The translations under genes were made by a program, and so were the position numbers. The notes beneath the pieces were generated by a model. The model saw only the letters and a list, made by a program, of their open reading frames with translations, did not search any database and was not told the origin of the DNA. DNA of 64,000 bases from Nemopilema nomurai (lineage: Eukaryota; Cnidaria; Scyphozoa; Rhizostomeae; Rhizostomatidae). The stretch lies in assembly GCA_003864495.1 (NCBI GenBank), contig ML133395.1, positions 792,845-856,844 on the forward strand, written 5' to 3'. How positions within the stretch are numbered: position 1 is the first letter of the stretch; each line of letters begins with the position of its first letter. Of this stretch, positions 25,237-38,053 are shown one piece after another.

Positions 25237-28200
25237 TTAGTCACCTCCGTCTTCTTCCTCTTCATCTTGTCTAACCACTGGAACACCTAGAAATTGAGCG
25301 GACCAAAATGAGGACCAAGGAGTATTGGCATATCTTGATGCTGGTGACACATTTAGATTCCGCAAAAATTCCTTCATGTTGATCGGGTTTATGTTTTCTA
25401 TGTTGAAAATTAAAAGGTAAAAATTGGTTCTCTATATGAGCAAATGCGTAGAAAGATAAAGCTTAGGCGAGGCTGTAAAAGAGATCACAAGAATGCCAAA
25501 ACATTGAGAAAGAAACTAACTAGGGAGGCTGGGAAAACTAAATCAAAAATGTAAAAACTTGAAAAGGAAATGAAAATCATCAGAGACATCCTATGTGTAA
25601 CTTAAATAACTGTCTCATTTTTTACTCAAACAACTGTCTGATTAGTAAGGACTCTACTGTCTCTACTCTACTTTGCCGTTGGCGTCGAATCTAAAACTAC
25701 TGTAACCGGTTGTCGAAAGATCGAATTCTTAAAATGGTTGTGATGCTGACTATCGATTTCTTGATTTGAATGAAGTTCATTCTTGAGGATTACCAATAAC
25801 GCTTGGCGCCAAGAAGACTTTGATTCCTCCTTTGGAATTTCGTGTTCCATGTCAGAGTTCAGAATGTGGGAAGATAAACTTTGTCAGATAAAGGCCAGCA
25901 CAGGTCTGGCTCTGAGTTTCCCCATTTTCTGGTAAATTCAGCACAAGTGGACTTAATTTATAATTCACAACACCCTCTGACTTGGACGCAGCAGCTGCAC
26001 ATTGGCTGAATTTAACCAACGTGAAACACGAGAGGCCGGTGTCATATGCGTTTCGGTAACCTTATGCATTTCGGACCGGGTACACAAACGCATGGCAATT
26101 TTAGTTATGCACAAACGTACCCAAACACTTAAAGAAGAGGTAACCAAAACGAATGGTAGAATTGAGCCTTTCTCTTTACTCTTTGCATTCCGGTTTGGTT
26201 GTAGAAAAAGAGAGCAAAGAACAAATGGCGGCAAAGGCCTAAAATACGCACCATCGAGTTTCTTTAACTTCGGTAGCTTCTTGGTGGCCTGTTCTCGCCA
26301 GTCGCCCTCGGCGTTGTGCTTTTCTTCAAGTGGGTTGCCTGAAGTGAAAGCGATACGACATCGGTACACGCTTCAAGCACCGAACTCGGAATTAAAAAAA
26401 GAATGAATCCTTAGGAGGTTGCGAAATTTGGGATAATGTTAGCTCCACAGTAGCCAGCAGTAGCAGAGCCAGCTTTTGCATACTTAAAGTATTTTTATGT
26501 AACTATGTACAAAAACTTATTCCTCTATTACCAGATATTGTCAAGTCCCATGACACGAAAACTTGTTCACATAATTTGGTAAAAAATGCATGCTCTTCAA
26601 AAAGTGAAAATAATTAAAAAATGGCATGTATTTTAGTCGTTGACTCACAACGTGAATATTTGTTTAGAACTGCATCACCATAGCTATGGAACTTGGGAAG
26701 CAAAAACTGCTGGTAAGGAGGGCCATCTGAGTGCTTACTTGCTCACAGAATGCTTAAGACGAGAGAGAATCCATTCTAAATATGAATACGAGGCGGGAGG
26801 GGTACTTATTCTCTTGTTAATTAGAAAAACTGAGAAGTGGGATAAGTAGCTTGGAGTATTTTTAATTTAAATGTAACTGTCAGGTTTGGTTTTATGAGAT
26901 TTTCATCGAGAAAAAAACCGAGATTCAGTAATTTTTATGTGTTGGCTACCGTCAAAAATAGAAGAGTAGCCATTCCGAATGCTGGATGAATAAAACAGAG
27001 AAAGCACAAAGAAAGAATGAAAACAGATAAACATGAAGACTACAATCATGTGACGAACAGATAGAAACAAATTTTGACTAAAGTAGTAAAAGATAAACAA
27101 TTCAGAAAAGCTAGTACATCTCAAAATTTCATAATTGTCATTATGGAAGGAATATTTGAGGGATTGAATTTAAATTTACAAATTTAAAAGAAACTAAACT
27201 CACCAACAAAAACAAGATCTTCGAGGACTGGAAGGTCAGCCTTGAACATAAAAATATAAATGCAATTTAAATGAGAGGAGGAGACACTGCGGGAAGTAGA
27301 AGTATCACTCAGGTTGTAGACAAAAGTAACCTTCATGGCAAAAATAGCAACATCTTTACAGTAAGTAACAATTACACTGAAATATTTCTATTTGTAGTTT
27401 CAAAGTAACAAAGCTAATACATGATCAGAAAAATTATTCATTAAAATCCATGAAATGAGAATTAATGCAAAATCATACCAATTTTCCAAATTCATCCATT
27501 GTTTTTACAAGGTTGTTGGACATATACAGAACCTTTTGCAAAAAAAAGATAATAACATTAGGACAAGGTCAAACTGTTGAATCTCATCTTGAGAAAGAGA
27601 AGAACACAAATAAAATTTGCCAGAGGGTCTAAAATCAAGGCTTACATTATTAAAACAACCCATGTCAATCTAAGAAATGAAGAAAGTACTGAAGAGAACT
27701 TCCATGCATCTAACCTTTCCCTGACCCATTGAAAACTTACTTTGCAGAACAGCATTTATGCCTGTATTAAAGGACATCAATTGACAAACAGCTGAAACAG
27801 TGGCATGGAAGTTTTATGCTGATGAGACAACTATATAGTCCTGATATCAAGTTCCAAAATGAAGCTGATGAAGACATTTTGTGGATCAGTTTCATGTAGT
27901 TGCTAAATTACCTTTAGTCTTTTCAACACCCCAATACCCTTCAGCTTTTCAATGTTGTTGTATGATATCCACAACTCCTCAAGTGTGTCTGCCACCGCTT
28001 CCTAGAATTGATAATCCTAACTTTGTAAGAGCAGAAGTATGTTTTAAAAATAAAAACTTTTCGTGTGAAATTTATTATCAAGGGCTAATAGTGAATGACA
28101 TAGTATAAGTGTTTTTCAAAGTTTCTTAATATATATAGATTCCCCTTGTTATGGAAATATCAACAAATTTGCACATGGAAATATCAACAAATTAGGAAAA

Positions 28201-30193
28201 TGAATGTTCTATGTCCAAATGGTCTCACCATCAAGGGTTGCTACAAAAAGAAGATCCCAATTAAAAGTTTACAAAACAAGCTTTTAAAATAATTTTCAAC
28301 TTACCAAACCATTTAAATTCTTTATACTGTTCCTGCCTAGTGACAAAATCCTCAAATTCTCTGCATGGAAAATGTTATGAAAACTTTTAGACCCTCAAAG
28401 GTTTGTAATTAAAAGAGAGTCATTGTAATCAAGTGGCATTTACAAATGAATTCTGTTTTGGTTTCAAACAACCCAAGGGAGAAATGGGTTCAGAAACTTT
28501 CTACTTTTGTCCTATCAAGCATTTGTTCATGACAAAAAGCTGGAAAAGCTAGTTTGTGGATCCAAAACAATACAAGAGGTTGTGCAAATAATGCACAATT
28601 GGCTGTGTTCTTATCAATCAGGGTCTGCTTATACCTTTTTACAAATAGGAGAAATTTATTTTCCAAAGCATTAACATGGCACAAATAAAATATGTATGGG
28701 TATTTGCTTACCTATTCCCATGTAGATACTTTGAAACTATTCTGTTAACACAAGGCATTGACTCTAAACCATGCATATCAAGACAATGAAATATAATGTA
28801 TCATATTATTAACTAAATAATCACTTACTCAGGCCATTCAGGTTTGCAATCTTTTCTATACAATTTGTTGATAAAGACAATTTTCTAGAAAAAAGGGAGT
28901 GCTTGTTAGATGGGATAGTTACATGCTGAATAGTGGTAGAAAATGTAGAACTTTAAATAAATCTAGGTACCAAATATATGTATCTGTCTTATGCTTGATT
29001 TCAAAAGGCATATTTCAGTGCACCAAAAGTCGAAATAATCTAAAATACAACTAACTCGCATGCTGACAAGGTGGACAATGATGCATCCATCTTTTCTATG
29101 GGTGGCATTTGTGAAAACAACTTCACTTCAGTGGCTTCTGATGCTTTCATCCCATTTTTTTCTTCCTGAAATTTAGAAGCAAAAGTTAGCTAAACTGAAA
29201 CAAAATTGTTTAAGAAAGAAGAACATAAAGTAAAGCATTGATTTTAAAATTTTTAATTGTTTTGAGCTTTTAAAAGCCACTCACCCATTTTGCCAGAGCA
29301 TCTTTAATTGTAGTTCCTTTAGACTACAAAGAGAATCATTGCAAAGTTATTCTCTTGCATGTGGAATGTATCATAAAAGGTCATATAGAACTTGATATTA
29401 AGCCATAATTCATGTTTTTCTGGCAACAATATGACAAGCCATATCATTAAAGAAAGTAATAAGATCTCCTGGGTTATGAGCCACTGGGGCCATTGCCTTG
29501 CCTTTGCAAATCTCTGTGTTCTGATGTCATCTATCCATTCCTTTTCTCATCCTTCTTCTCTACCTGTCAAGAACACTTCCCAAACTTCAACTGTAACTCA
29601 ATTTTATGACCTCTCCATAGGCATATTTCCACTGTTTTAACTTTCTGTGCATATCACGTTTTCGAATCCATATAGAGGCATATTCCATAACAAAAAATTT
29701 TAAACTTAATTATTTACATTCAACATGGATATTTTTGTTTTCTGGACAGTAAATTGGTGTGCACACCCCTTGCTTTGCAAAGCAGACCCATTGTGCTATT
29801 GAGACTAACATCTGATGTAACATCCATATCAATTGTTTACACTGGCTTTAGAACAAGATAACAATTAGTTAGAGATTGTCTTTCCCGACATCTGTGTTAC
29901 TTTTGGGCATGGGATGTAAAGAAAGTCGGTTAAAAAATATTCTCTGGTGGACAAAAATCTCACAAATGAGTACAGCTGAAGTATTTCTTGGGCTCTTTCT
30001 ACTGAAGTTTTTACTAAGTGTTGGGGCATGTTAGCAATTGCCCTAAAATTGCTGGAATCAGCTTCTTAGGCAAACAATTATCATAACAACTGTGCTCGGC
30101 GCCGTGGCAAGCACCTACATATGTTGTTGAATTAACCTTAGTCATCGTGCTTCTTTTAGCAAACTGCTTGAGACTCTTCAGCACTTTAGGCAT
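25237..30193 (-). CDS. DNAL1: DNAL1, axonemal dynein light chain 1 (LC1, leucine-rich repeat)
   Basis: Ten coding exons on the minus strand: 30193-30137, 29323-29285, 29165-29056, 28884-28829, 28360-28305, 28001-27912, 27532-27479, 27240-27204, 26338-26252 and 25286-25237. All phases fit, giving 211 residues (usual length about 190). LC1 is an LRR protein that binds the motor domain of an outer-arm dynein heavy chain and tethers it to the axonemal microtubule to tune ciliary beating. Diagnostic stretches are [107 protein letters not shown] and an acidic tail (DEEEEDGGD). The first ATG adds 16 residues before an internal ATG (MTKSKGTTIK) that matches the usual family start, so the shorter 195-residue form may be the true one. 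It is divergent from OTUB1 and shares a promoter with an RFX X-box, as expected for a ciliary gene. Confidence 0.95.
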
Positions 30194-30534
30194 TTGCTGA
30201 GTAAAATCAATATATATTTTGCTGTTCTAATTGGGCTCCATTTTTTGTAAATATCATTGCATTTTTGTCTCAAACCAGGATAATTTCGTGCAGCTTGTAT
30301 ACACAGAAGCTCAGTGTAATTGAATAATGAACAAACCATTATTATGTAGTAAAAGCCCCCTCCTTTTATTCCTGAATTAACCACGAATCAATAGTTGTAA
30401 GTTGTAATGCTTCCCGCTTCATACAGGCAAACAGCGTAGTAGCAGTTTGTTGCCAGGCAACAACGCCAGCCGCCTTTTCACGTAGACCCTATTGAATTAG
30501 CCTCCTTGCAAAAAATTGAATTGGATGTATTATC
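30194..30534. promoter_or_regulatory. Shared bidirectional promoter of DNAL1 and OTUB1
   Basis: Only 341 bases separate the two start codons, which point away from each other, so both promoters and 5' UTRs must be here unless noncoding exons extend further. It is somewhat GC-richer near 30410-30500 and contains a perfect X-box at 30449-30461. Confidence 0.7.
30449..30461. promoter_or_regulatory. RFX X-box, perfect palindrome
   Basis: GTTGCCAGGCAAC matches the RFX consensus GTNRCC-N(0-3)-RGYAAC at every position, with a one-base spacer. RFX factors drive ciliary genes across animals, and DNAL1 is ciliary. The site lies 256 bp above the DNAL1 ATG and 74 bp above the OTUB1 ATG. Confidence 0.8.
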
Positions 30535-33500
30535 ATGGCCGATACAGAAGAAAGCAAAAACGATGAAATTACCCCATCAGGTGAGCGTTACTCTTAAAAG
30601 ACTTGACCAAGCATTAGTTAAGTAGCTTATTAAAGCAAAAATTTTCCTTGAAAATGTATTGAGTAATCTTTGATTGGCTAGACGCCTTCTGAACAAGCAG
30701 TCCAAGGCCACCATAACACGCTTTTTAATGGAACCACTTTATAAGGAACCAACATGTATTTAGAAGGCCGAAATAATTTAAGACTTAAACTACTAAAAAC
30801 GAAATCCCTATGGAACTTTTCGATTTGAAAATTTTTTAAAACTGCAAGTATCAAGAACTAAAAAGCCGGTTCCATTTCATTTACAGCCAATACTTGCATA
30901 GATTGTTTGCTATCGTGTGTCAATTGCTTCATTGAGTAATTTTCGCATATGGTGTCTCGCCCCTCTCTCTATTAAGTAAGCGCAAAATTCAAAATGTTTA
31001 CGTTTTTCCTGTGTCTGTACTATTTTTATGGCATTTGATGTGCAGTGAAATTAAGGAACTTTTAGTACTAAAATCTGATGATTTGAGGTCTATGAATAAG
31101 GAACTTTTGGAACTAGGCCTTGTGGTAGGTTTCTTATAAAAAAAGCGTGTACTTATATTTAATACACGTACATTTACTTTTAACAATAATATTGGCCAGT
31201 CTATACAAATATTGGAAGAGAATAAAACAGAAGTTTAGAGAGTCTAGTAGATAAATTGATAGCACCTATCTGCGCCTGTCTTTGTGCATACAAAGGTTTT
31301 CCCTTTCGTTTTGAAGTTCTCTTCTTTCGTTTTGACACCACCGCTGTAACTAGAGCGCCTTCTATGTTGCCAGAACAAGATAATACTAAGTCATCAGTTT
31401 TGACCGATCATGTAAACGGATACATTGATAAGCCAAAACTGACGAAAAAAGTCCATCCATTAAAACTGATCAGTTTTAACTGACCCCATACTTTGTAACA
31501 CGGAAAACAGAAGACAGCATTTCACAACAACTGTCTTTGTGAAGTTTAAGCTTGTCATGATTTGCGTAAAAAGTTGAAAAGCCAGCAACTATCCTGATTC
31601 TTAAGGAAATTATAATATTCTCCAAACTTTGTTGTGGTACGATAAAAGCACAACATTAGGCAGTATTTAACACTTTAGAATGAAATGTTCAGATTATTTG
31701 AGGCGTGCGATGAACTGCATTTCTGCACAATGGAAGGTGCATGCATGCCATTCCCAGCATTGACTGATATATGATGACTGATATATAGTATATATAGTTA
31801 AAAAATGAAGTACATATAAAGATGGTTTTGCCTTTTTCAGTGCACCAAATATTGTTAAGATGAGATTTTGTTTTTGAACAATACCTAAGTAAGATAACTT
31901 TGTTTTGTATTTCTCAGGTTCAATCTTTAAGTTAAAAGTAATGTTGGCTTTTTCTTTGCTAGAGAATGTAGACCAAGCAATTATACGGCAAATTCAAGAT
32001 ATTGAGCAAGAGGTATGGGCTCTAATTATTTTGCTTAATAATTAGTGCATTCTTGCGGACACTAAAGAGTACTAGGTGACTTTCCAGATCCAGGCTAAAT
32101 GAGGGAAGCAATTTACATAGGTGCTATCCATAGTTTTCTATTAATACTGCATCTTGTTAATTATTGATGTTATCTTCAAAGGTTGCAGCGCAAAATCTTT
32201 TAATTGGTGATCTTGAAGATGTATCTTCACTCAAAGCAGAATATTCAAATGAAGATGAAGTGTATCAAAGAAAAATAGAGGTTTGCTTTCATTTATTTAG
32301 GAGCTATGTCAATGTCAATGTTTTCTTAGGAAAAGTTGTAAGATTCTTGTTACCAGTGCTCAATGTTGATGATTTATGATAGGTGCTTTTTTATATAATG
32401 CCTGTTTTAGCTCTGCTTCATCTAACACTTGTGTTGGCAAAAATTGCTTTAATAAGCACATAAGCACACCACAGATGCTCTGAAAATCAAAATTTTGCAT
32501 TAGGTTTGCTGTAGATGAAAGCATTCTCAAGCATGATGAATGATGTTGCCATTTTCCATCTAATTTTTGAGTGTTGACCTTCTCTTGTAAGCATATTTGT
32601 GAGCTTGATTCAGACCACATTGCTATGTAAAATGGTAATATATTACACATCCATTCAACTCCTCTTCTTCCTCTCTTTGATCCACCTTCTGTTTGTCTTT
32701 CAATGGAGGCAAGCTGTCACCTCTCCTCTTCCAGTAGCCATACTTTCTCATTTTTCTCTTTTGAACTTCTCCTAACATGCTAATATCTATGCTTACTCCT
32801 ACTACTCTGTTGCTGACTTGTTTTTTCTTTTATCTATCCATCTAACTTTTTTCACTTTCACTTTACAGCCACAGCCACATCTCAAAAGCATTGATCATTT
32901 GTTCTTCTTTTTTCTGATTGTCTACACTTTTCATCCATACAAAGCTACGCTCCACACCATAGCCTTACTGTAAGCTAAATGCTCAACTCTCCTGACTGCC
33001 TTCTTTCTACCATTCTGTTGGTAAGTGCTTTGGCTTGCCAAATTCCTTCTTTACATCCACACAGCTGTCTCCTTCTAGGGTAATCCACAAGCCAAGGAAT
33101 TTCACCTTTTTTACATCAAGCATAATTTTTATTTTTATTTTTTTCTCACTTCTGTTACTTAACGAGGTAGGGGCCTAAAAAACTTTCTGAATTTATTTCA
33201 TTGATAGAGAATTGAGTGAGCTTCATAATTGTGTGATTTGCTGTAAATTTCAAATGTTTGTGGCCTGAGCTTCAATAATGTTTGATGAGTATGTATATAT
33301 GATTTTTTGAAATGGGGTTTATTTCTTGGTTCAAGCATCTATCTACACAGTATGAGAAAATTCGACGAGTGAGAGGTGATGGGAATTGCTTCTTCAGATC
33401 ATTCAGTTTTGGCTGTGTAGAATACTTTGCAAATAATGCTGAAGCTTTGGACAGGTGGGCTTACATAAAGTTGATAAATACTAGGTTTTGTTTCTATTTT

Positions 33501-36122
33501 GTAATAAGACGTCTTCTTTTGCCTCGCTTTACAATCAATGGTCTCTCATAATCTTTTGGGCTGTCAAGGAAATTCAAATTTGATCCATTTTATAAATTCA
33601 AGAAATAATTATTGTTGCTTCAAGATATGGCTGTAGCAAATTTTTTGTGGCTCGTACCTATGTTCATCTAAATATTTAAGCAAATTGAAGGTGCAACTGC
33701 AGCTCATCAATATTCAATTTTTTCCATTGATAATGATTTTAACTTTCTTCTTTTGCTCTTCATTTTGCACATTTTTCTTTAAGAATAAAGTCTATAAGAA
33801 TATTGAGGCTCAAAATTGCTCAAATTTAAGAATAACTAAGAACATGCCAAGCTCAACATTCATCAAGACTAGAATTTATCCTTAATCTGAGTTTTCTCCC
33901 AAAACAAAACAACTGTCACAAGATTGAAATACAGTAATGCTTTTTGATAAGGATGGTATTCATATCATTAGATTTTGCATTTTAATATCAAATCTGTTGT
34001 TCTGTTTGTTCTTGCTTAAAAATATCATGAAGCAACACATCAAGAATGATTTAATGTTTTTCTTTGATTGTAAGGAAATTTCCACATTGTGTTGGGCAAG
34101 AATTCTTATAAAAAAGTGTGTTACAGTTTTAAAGTTGAAGATTAATTCAAAACAGCAACCACTTTTCAGATTTCTTTCATTTGCTGAAGTGACAAAAGAT
34201 GAATTAATAAAACTGGGATATCAAAGCTACACAGTTGAAGATTTTTATGAGGCAGTAAGTTTTGTAAATTGTTTTAGTGTAGTTTAATTTCCCTATTTTC
34301 TTTTAAAGCTTGATTGATCTTAAAGCATTGTTTCTATCCAAAGCATTTTATTATTGGGTACCATAAAAGCTTTATGAAGCACCACTTTCTTTTAAGTTTC
34401 CTTTCTATTAAGCCCCCCTTATCAAGCAAAGATTTGAAGTAAGCCCCCTCTGTATAAAGCCCTCTTTCATTAACCAGAAATGTCAAAACTTCCAATATCT
34501 ACTTTGCTTTCTTCCTCAGTTGTTCTTTGATTGTCATCAGCAGCCTATGCAATGAACAGAAGACATTTTGACAATATTTGTATGATACTTTTTTAAGAAA
34601 AAAACAGCATAAAAGCATAATTTTTATATTTTTAGTTTGAGTTTTTAATAAGCCCCCTTCTCTTAGACTGCAAAATATAAATAAGTTTTGCCTCCCACCC
34701 CAGGGCTTAATAAGTTTTGCCAATTCTCATCTGAAAACACTGACAACATCACAGTTTTGCCTACAAAATTTTCTACCCATCAGAGTTTTCTTGAAAACTT
34801 TTCTTTCATTGATTTTGCGCTTGAGTTGTTTTTTCTAGCAAATTAAGTCGGCTGCCTGCATAACAACTCATTGCAAACCTTGATTTTTGCAAATTTTTTT
34901 AATAATCTTTACTTTTTAGTAGTTATTCATAACTTGTTAATTGCTATTATTGCAAACAAGATTTTTAAAAATACACCACTCTTTGTATACCACCCTTACA
35001 ATGCTAAAAATGTTTTTTTTATGCATAAATTTGGAAAATTTGTCGAAACCTTAGGAGTATTACTACAATCTTGAAGTAAATCTTCTTAAGTTTGTAGAAA
35101 CTTTAGAAATGCTGAAAAAAGGATCAACTGTTGATGAAATGCTAAAGGTGAGAAAGCCTATTACAAGAGCTCCAATTGAATACATATCATATATGTAATA
35201 ATACATGTCCTGTATTTCCAAAAGAGTGTATTATTGAAATTATTTTTCCTTAATCTTATTCTCCATGACAGTTGTTCTCCATAAGGCTGACAAGAATAGT
35301 TGTTGTTTTTGTCAACTTTTGTCATGATGTTGTCAGCTGTACATTTTTCATGTCACTTGAATTCACTGCTTTGTTCATCGCCATAATGTTCCATCCATTC
35401 TGAACTTTCAGGTGTTTCGTGATCAAGCACTCTCCGACTACTTCGTCGTGTACCTCCGTCTCATGGTTTCAAACTATCTCCAACAAAATGCCGAGTTCTT
35501 TTCAGCTTTTATTGAGGGAGAAGGAAACATAAAGGATTTTTGTGCACAAGTAGGTTCGATTCACTGATTCTAGTCGCATGGCGATCGATTGACAAGCAAT
35601 TTTCTCCAAGAGCAGATTTGGCCTCTCATTAGTGAACAATTCGTTCTTGTTGAAAAACATCCACGTTTGAAGGGACTCCTATCTCTTTTCTGCACTAGCC
35701 CTTGTGATACATTCATAGCTTCGCAGAAATCGGATTTGCAGCTGCTGACGCGCGAAAAGGACTTCAAATGACTCGCAGCGTATTTCGACGGTTCTCGAAA
35801 TGAGGCTTTTCATTTATCTAACTGTTCATGATTGATTCACTGATGAACTTCCAGCAACGACCGTAATTTTCCTCCACTCTTTTGTTTACAGGAAGTCGAG
35901 CCAATGGCAAAGGAAAGCGACCACATTCACATTACTGCCCTCACAAATGCGTCGGGCATATGCGTCAGGGTGGTGTACATGGATCGCGGGGGGGCGTGTA
36001 CTGTTAATGATCACGATTTCCCGGAGGACGGGTCCACGCCCAAGATGTGTCTTCTGTATAGCCCTGGCCACTATAACATCTTATACCCCACCAAAAACAG
36101 TCAGCAGGAAGGGAATGGTTGA
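30535..36122 (+). CDS. OTUB1: OTUB1, ubiquitin thioesterase otubain 1
   Basis: Eight coding exons: 30535-30580, 31963-32012, 32182-32280, 33336-33454, 34170-34254, 35091-35147, 35412-35549 and 35892-36122. They join in phase to 274 residues (human OTUB1 has 271). It is a cysteine protease of the OTU family that removes Lys48-linked ubiquitin and, independently of catalysis, inhibits E2 enzymes such as UBC13. The catalytic Asp80 and Cys83 lie in RGDGNCFFRSF and the catalytic His258 in SPGHYNILYP. The N-terminal helix region (ENVDQAIIRQIQDIEQE), expected to contact ubiquitin and E2, is present. Start chosen at the first ATG (MADTEESKND), 74 bp after the X-box. Exons 4 and 6 use AAG acceptors next to other usable AGs; I chose those that keep family spacing. 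Intron 1 carries a MITE and intron 3 a LINE remnant. A possible polyadenylation signal (ATTAAA) follows near 36184. Confidence 0.96.
30716..31150. mobile_element. MITE, copy 3 of the ACACGC family, in OTUB1 intron 1
   Basis: Starts ACACGCTTTTTAATGG and ends TTCTTATAAAAAAAGCGTGT. Internal phrases (CTACTAAAAACGAAATCCCT, TCGCCCCTCTCTCTATTAAG) match copy 1 almost word for word in the same orientation. Confidence 0.8.
32640..33130 (-). mobile_element. Degraded LINE reverse-transcriptase C-terminal remnant in OTUB1 intron 3
   Basis: On the minus strand a decayed reading gives KVKFLGLWITLEGDSCVDVK, then, after stops and shifts, a VWSVALYG-like and NAFEMWLW-like sequence. These resemble the thumb and C-terminal region of non-LTR reverse transcriptases (YLGSxIT-DG, WSVLLYGxE, AFEMWxWR). 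Several stops make it nonfunctional. The ends are not defined. Confidence 0.6.
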
Positions 36123-37059
36123 GCGTTCCATTAGGAGTATCGAGCGTCGTATTGTGAATACTTCAAATGTATAGCAAATTGGTTATTAAAAAATGTAGGG
36201 AACTGTGGAACTAAAAGTTTGGATAGTGCTATTATGCTAGGCAATGAAATTTAATGGATCATTAAACATTAATGGACAATTTTTGTCGCTTTTTTGGTTC
36301 ACATGATATTCTTTTTTGGGAATCGACCTATCAGTGATTTCATAAGAATCACCCAAATTAGCACATATCTAGCACAAATGTTTGGTGGACTGTGAATTCA
36401 GACGTCGCACTAGGGAACGCAAGGTGTTCAGTACATATCCTGAAATTTCAAGGTAGAATATTTCCCAAAATAGACTATTTCACTAAATCCAAAAGTTTTG
36501 AATCGAAAAAATTGCAACAGCTTTAGTTGTTTAGGAGTTATTAAAGGGAAACCGGGGATCGTTTGCATGCGAATCGTCAGAGCGCATGGTCCGTCCACAG
36601 ATCAATATTAATCAGTAGGCTTCATAGATGGCTTCACGTTGAGGAAAGCAGAGAGTAAAGACCTACCCAAATATTGTCCTAAGACCTTGGACTAGTCATT
36701 GGATCAGGTTTCTGTTTCCTGACAAGAATAATGAAAGGGTTGGCACTGTTATGGCTATTTCGTATCAACCTCTAACGTTAACTGCTCAAGTTTCATCCTT
36801 ACTGGATAGGCGAGTGGGCCTAACATTGCTTTCAGCGAAGGCATCTAACAGCCCTATCATGTTTAGAATGTTTTATGCACTTTTCCAACTATTCTATGCC
36901 GCATAAAACACGTTTGCTATTTGAAATTTTTTGACTGCTTTGTATGTAATAGATGTTGCAATGTCTCAAGTGCTTGCTACAGTCACATTTCCTGTCGAGT
37001 CCTGTTGTGTTAGTTGACACTTTTCTAATGACAATATTGACACCCACTCGTTTCCTCTG
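36123..37059. other. OTUB1 3' flank, no gene recognised
   Basis: Presumed OTUB1 3' UTR followed by unique AT-rich DNA. No open frame of note. Confidence 0.5.
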
Positions 37060-37640
37060 CTAAGAGGCATCTCACTGCTGACCATTGCGGGTAAGGTACT
37101 TGCTCAAGTATTGCTCGATGCACCATCTTGAAGCGGGCCAAATTCTCCCAGTGAGCCAATTACCCTGTGTGCCGGGGTGGGAACATCCGACATGATAATT
37201 GTCGCCAGACAGAAACAAGGGAAAGCCCAAGAACAATACGCAGACCACTGTACATGCTTTGTCGATCTCGCCAACCGTTTTGACACCGTGTGTAGAGAAG
37301 GGCCTTGGAAGATCATGGAAAAGTTTGGTTGTTCTGCAAAGCTCATCACCCGCATGATGACCAGGGCACTAGATGACAGAGACGAAACGTCAACTTTTCC
37401 ATCAATAAATTGTGTAAAGCAAGGCTGTGTGTTAGCACCCATCCTTTTTAGCATGATGCTTGCAGCTCTGCTGTCAGACGCATTCCGAAACAGCTGGTCT
37501 GAGACATGGACGGTTTACAGATGACGGCTGCTGAACGAGTTCCCAATGCATTGTCCTCGACAGTTGCCCCGCATCAAATGGCTGGATAGAATTCCCGATA
37601 CAGAAGTCATCACCAAGGCTGACCTTTCCCGGCATCTATA
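37060..37640 (+). pseudogene. LINE (RTE-like) reverse-transcriptase fragment
   Basis: A frame with shifts reads RGISLLTIAGKVLAQVLL, then GTSDMIIVARQKQGKAQEQY, CFVDLANRFDTVCREGPWKI and NCVKQGCVLAPILFSMMLAA, the order of motifs in non-LTR reverse transcriptase palm domains. The catalytic YxDD part is missing: the text jumps to LPRIKWLDRIPDTEVITKAD, a C-terminal motif of the same family. The stop near 37130, the deletion and the loss of the catalytic core make it a dead, truncated copy lying between OTUB1 and DHTKD1. Confidence 0.8.
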
Positions 37641-38053
37641 CTCCAGTAAGAACAGAAGCCACTTTATAAGAAACCTCAGCCTAATATTTTGAGAAATGGT
37701 GCCTGTATATAAAAAATCGGCTTCTATTTTGTGGGCTCTTACTGTACCTTGGAGAACTCCAAAGCAAGTGTTTGCTTTTTCCGGTCGATATACTACAGCC
37801 GTAATTCCGTAGAGACTCTACACGGAGAATTGAAATATGGAAAGATGCGGGCAAAACAAACGGTACAAGGATATCTTAAAATGCTCTTTGAAGTCTTTAG
37901 ACATTGACACCAACACGATTACAGCTTCTCATTTGACAGCTTCTGTAAATGTTCAATCTAATCATTGATCAGTGGCATCTTCTAGCACTTTTTATCCATT
38001 AATCTATTATTTCTTGCACTCTGAGCATTATACCGATACTCGGTCCTGTTCAG

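Noticed and set aside
26002..26406. Plus-strand frame of 134 codons
   Set aside because: Mostly antisense to DNAL1 exon 9 and its introns; no domain, while the minus strand encodes conserved DNAL1 residues.
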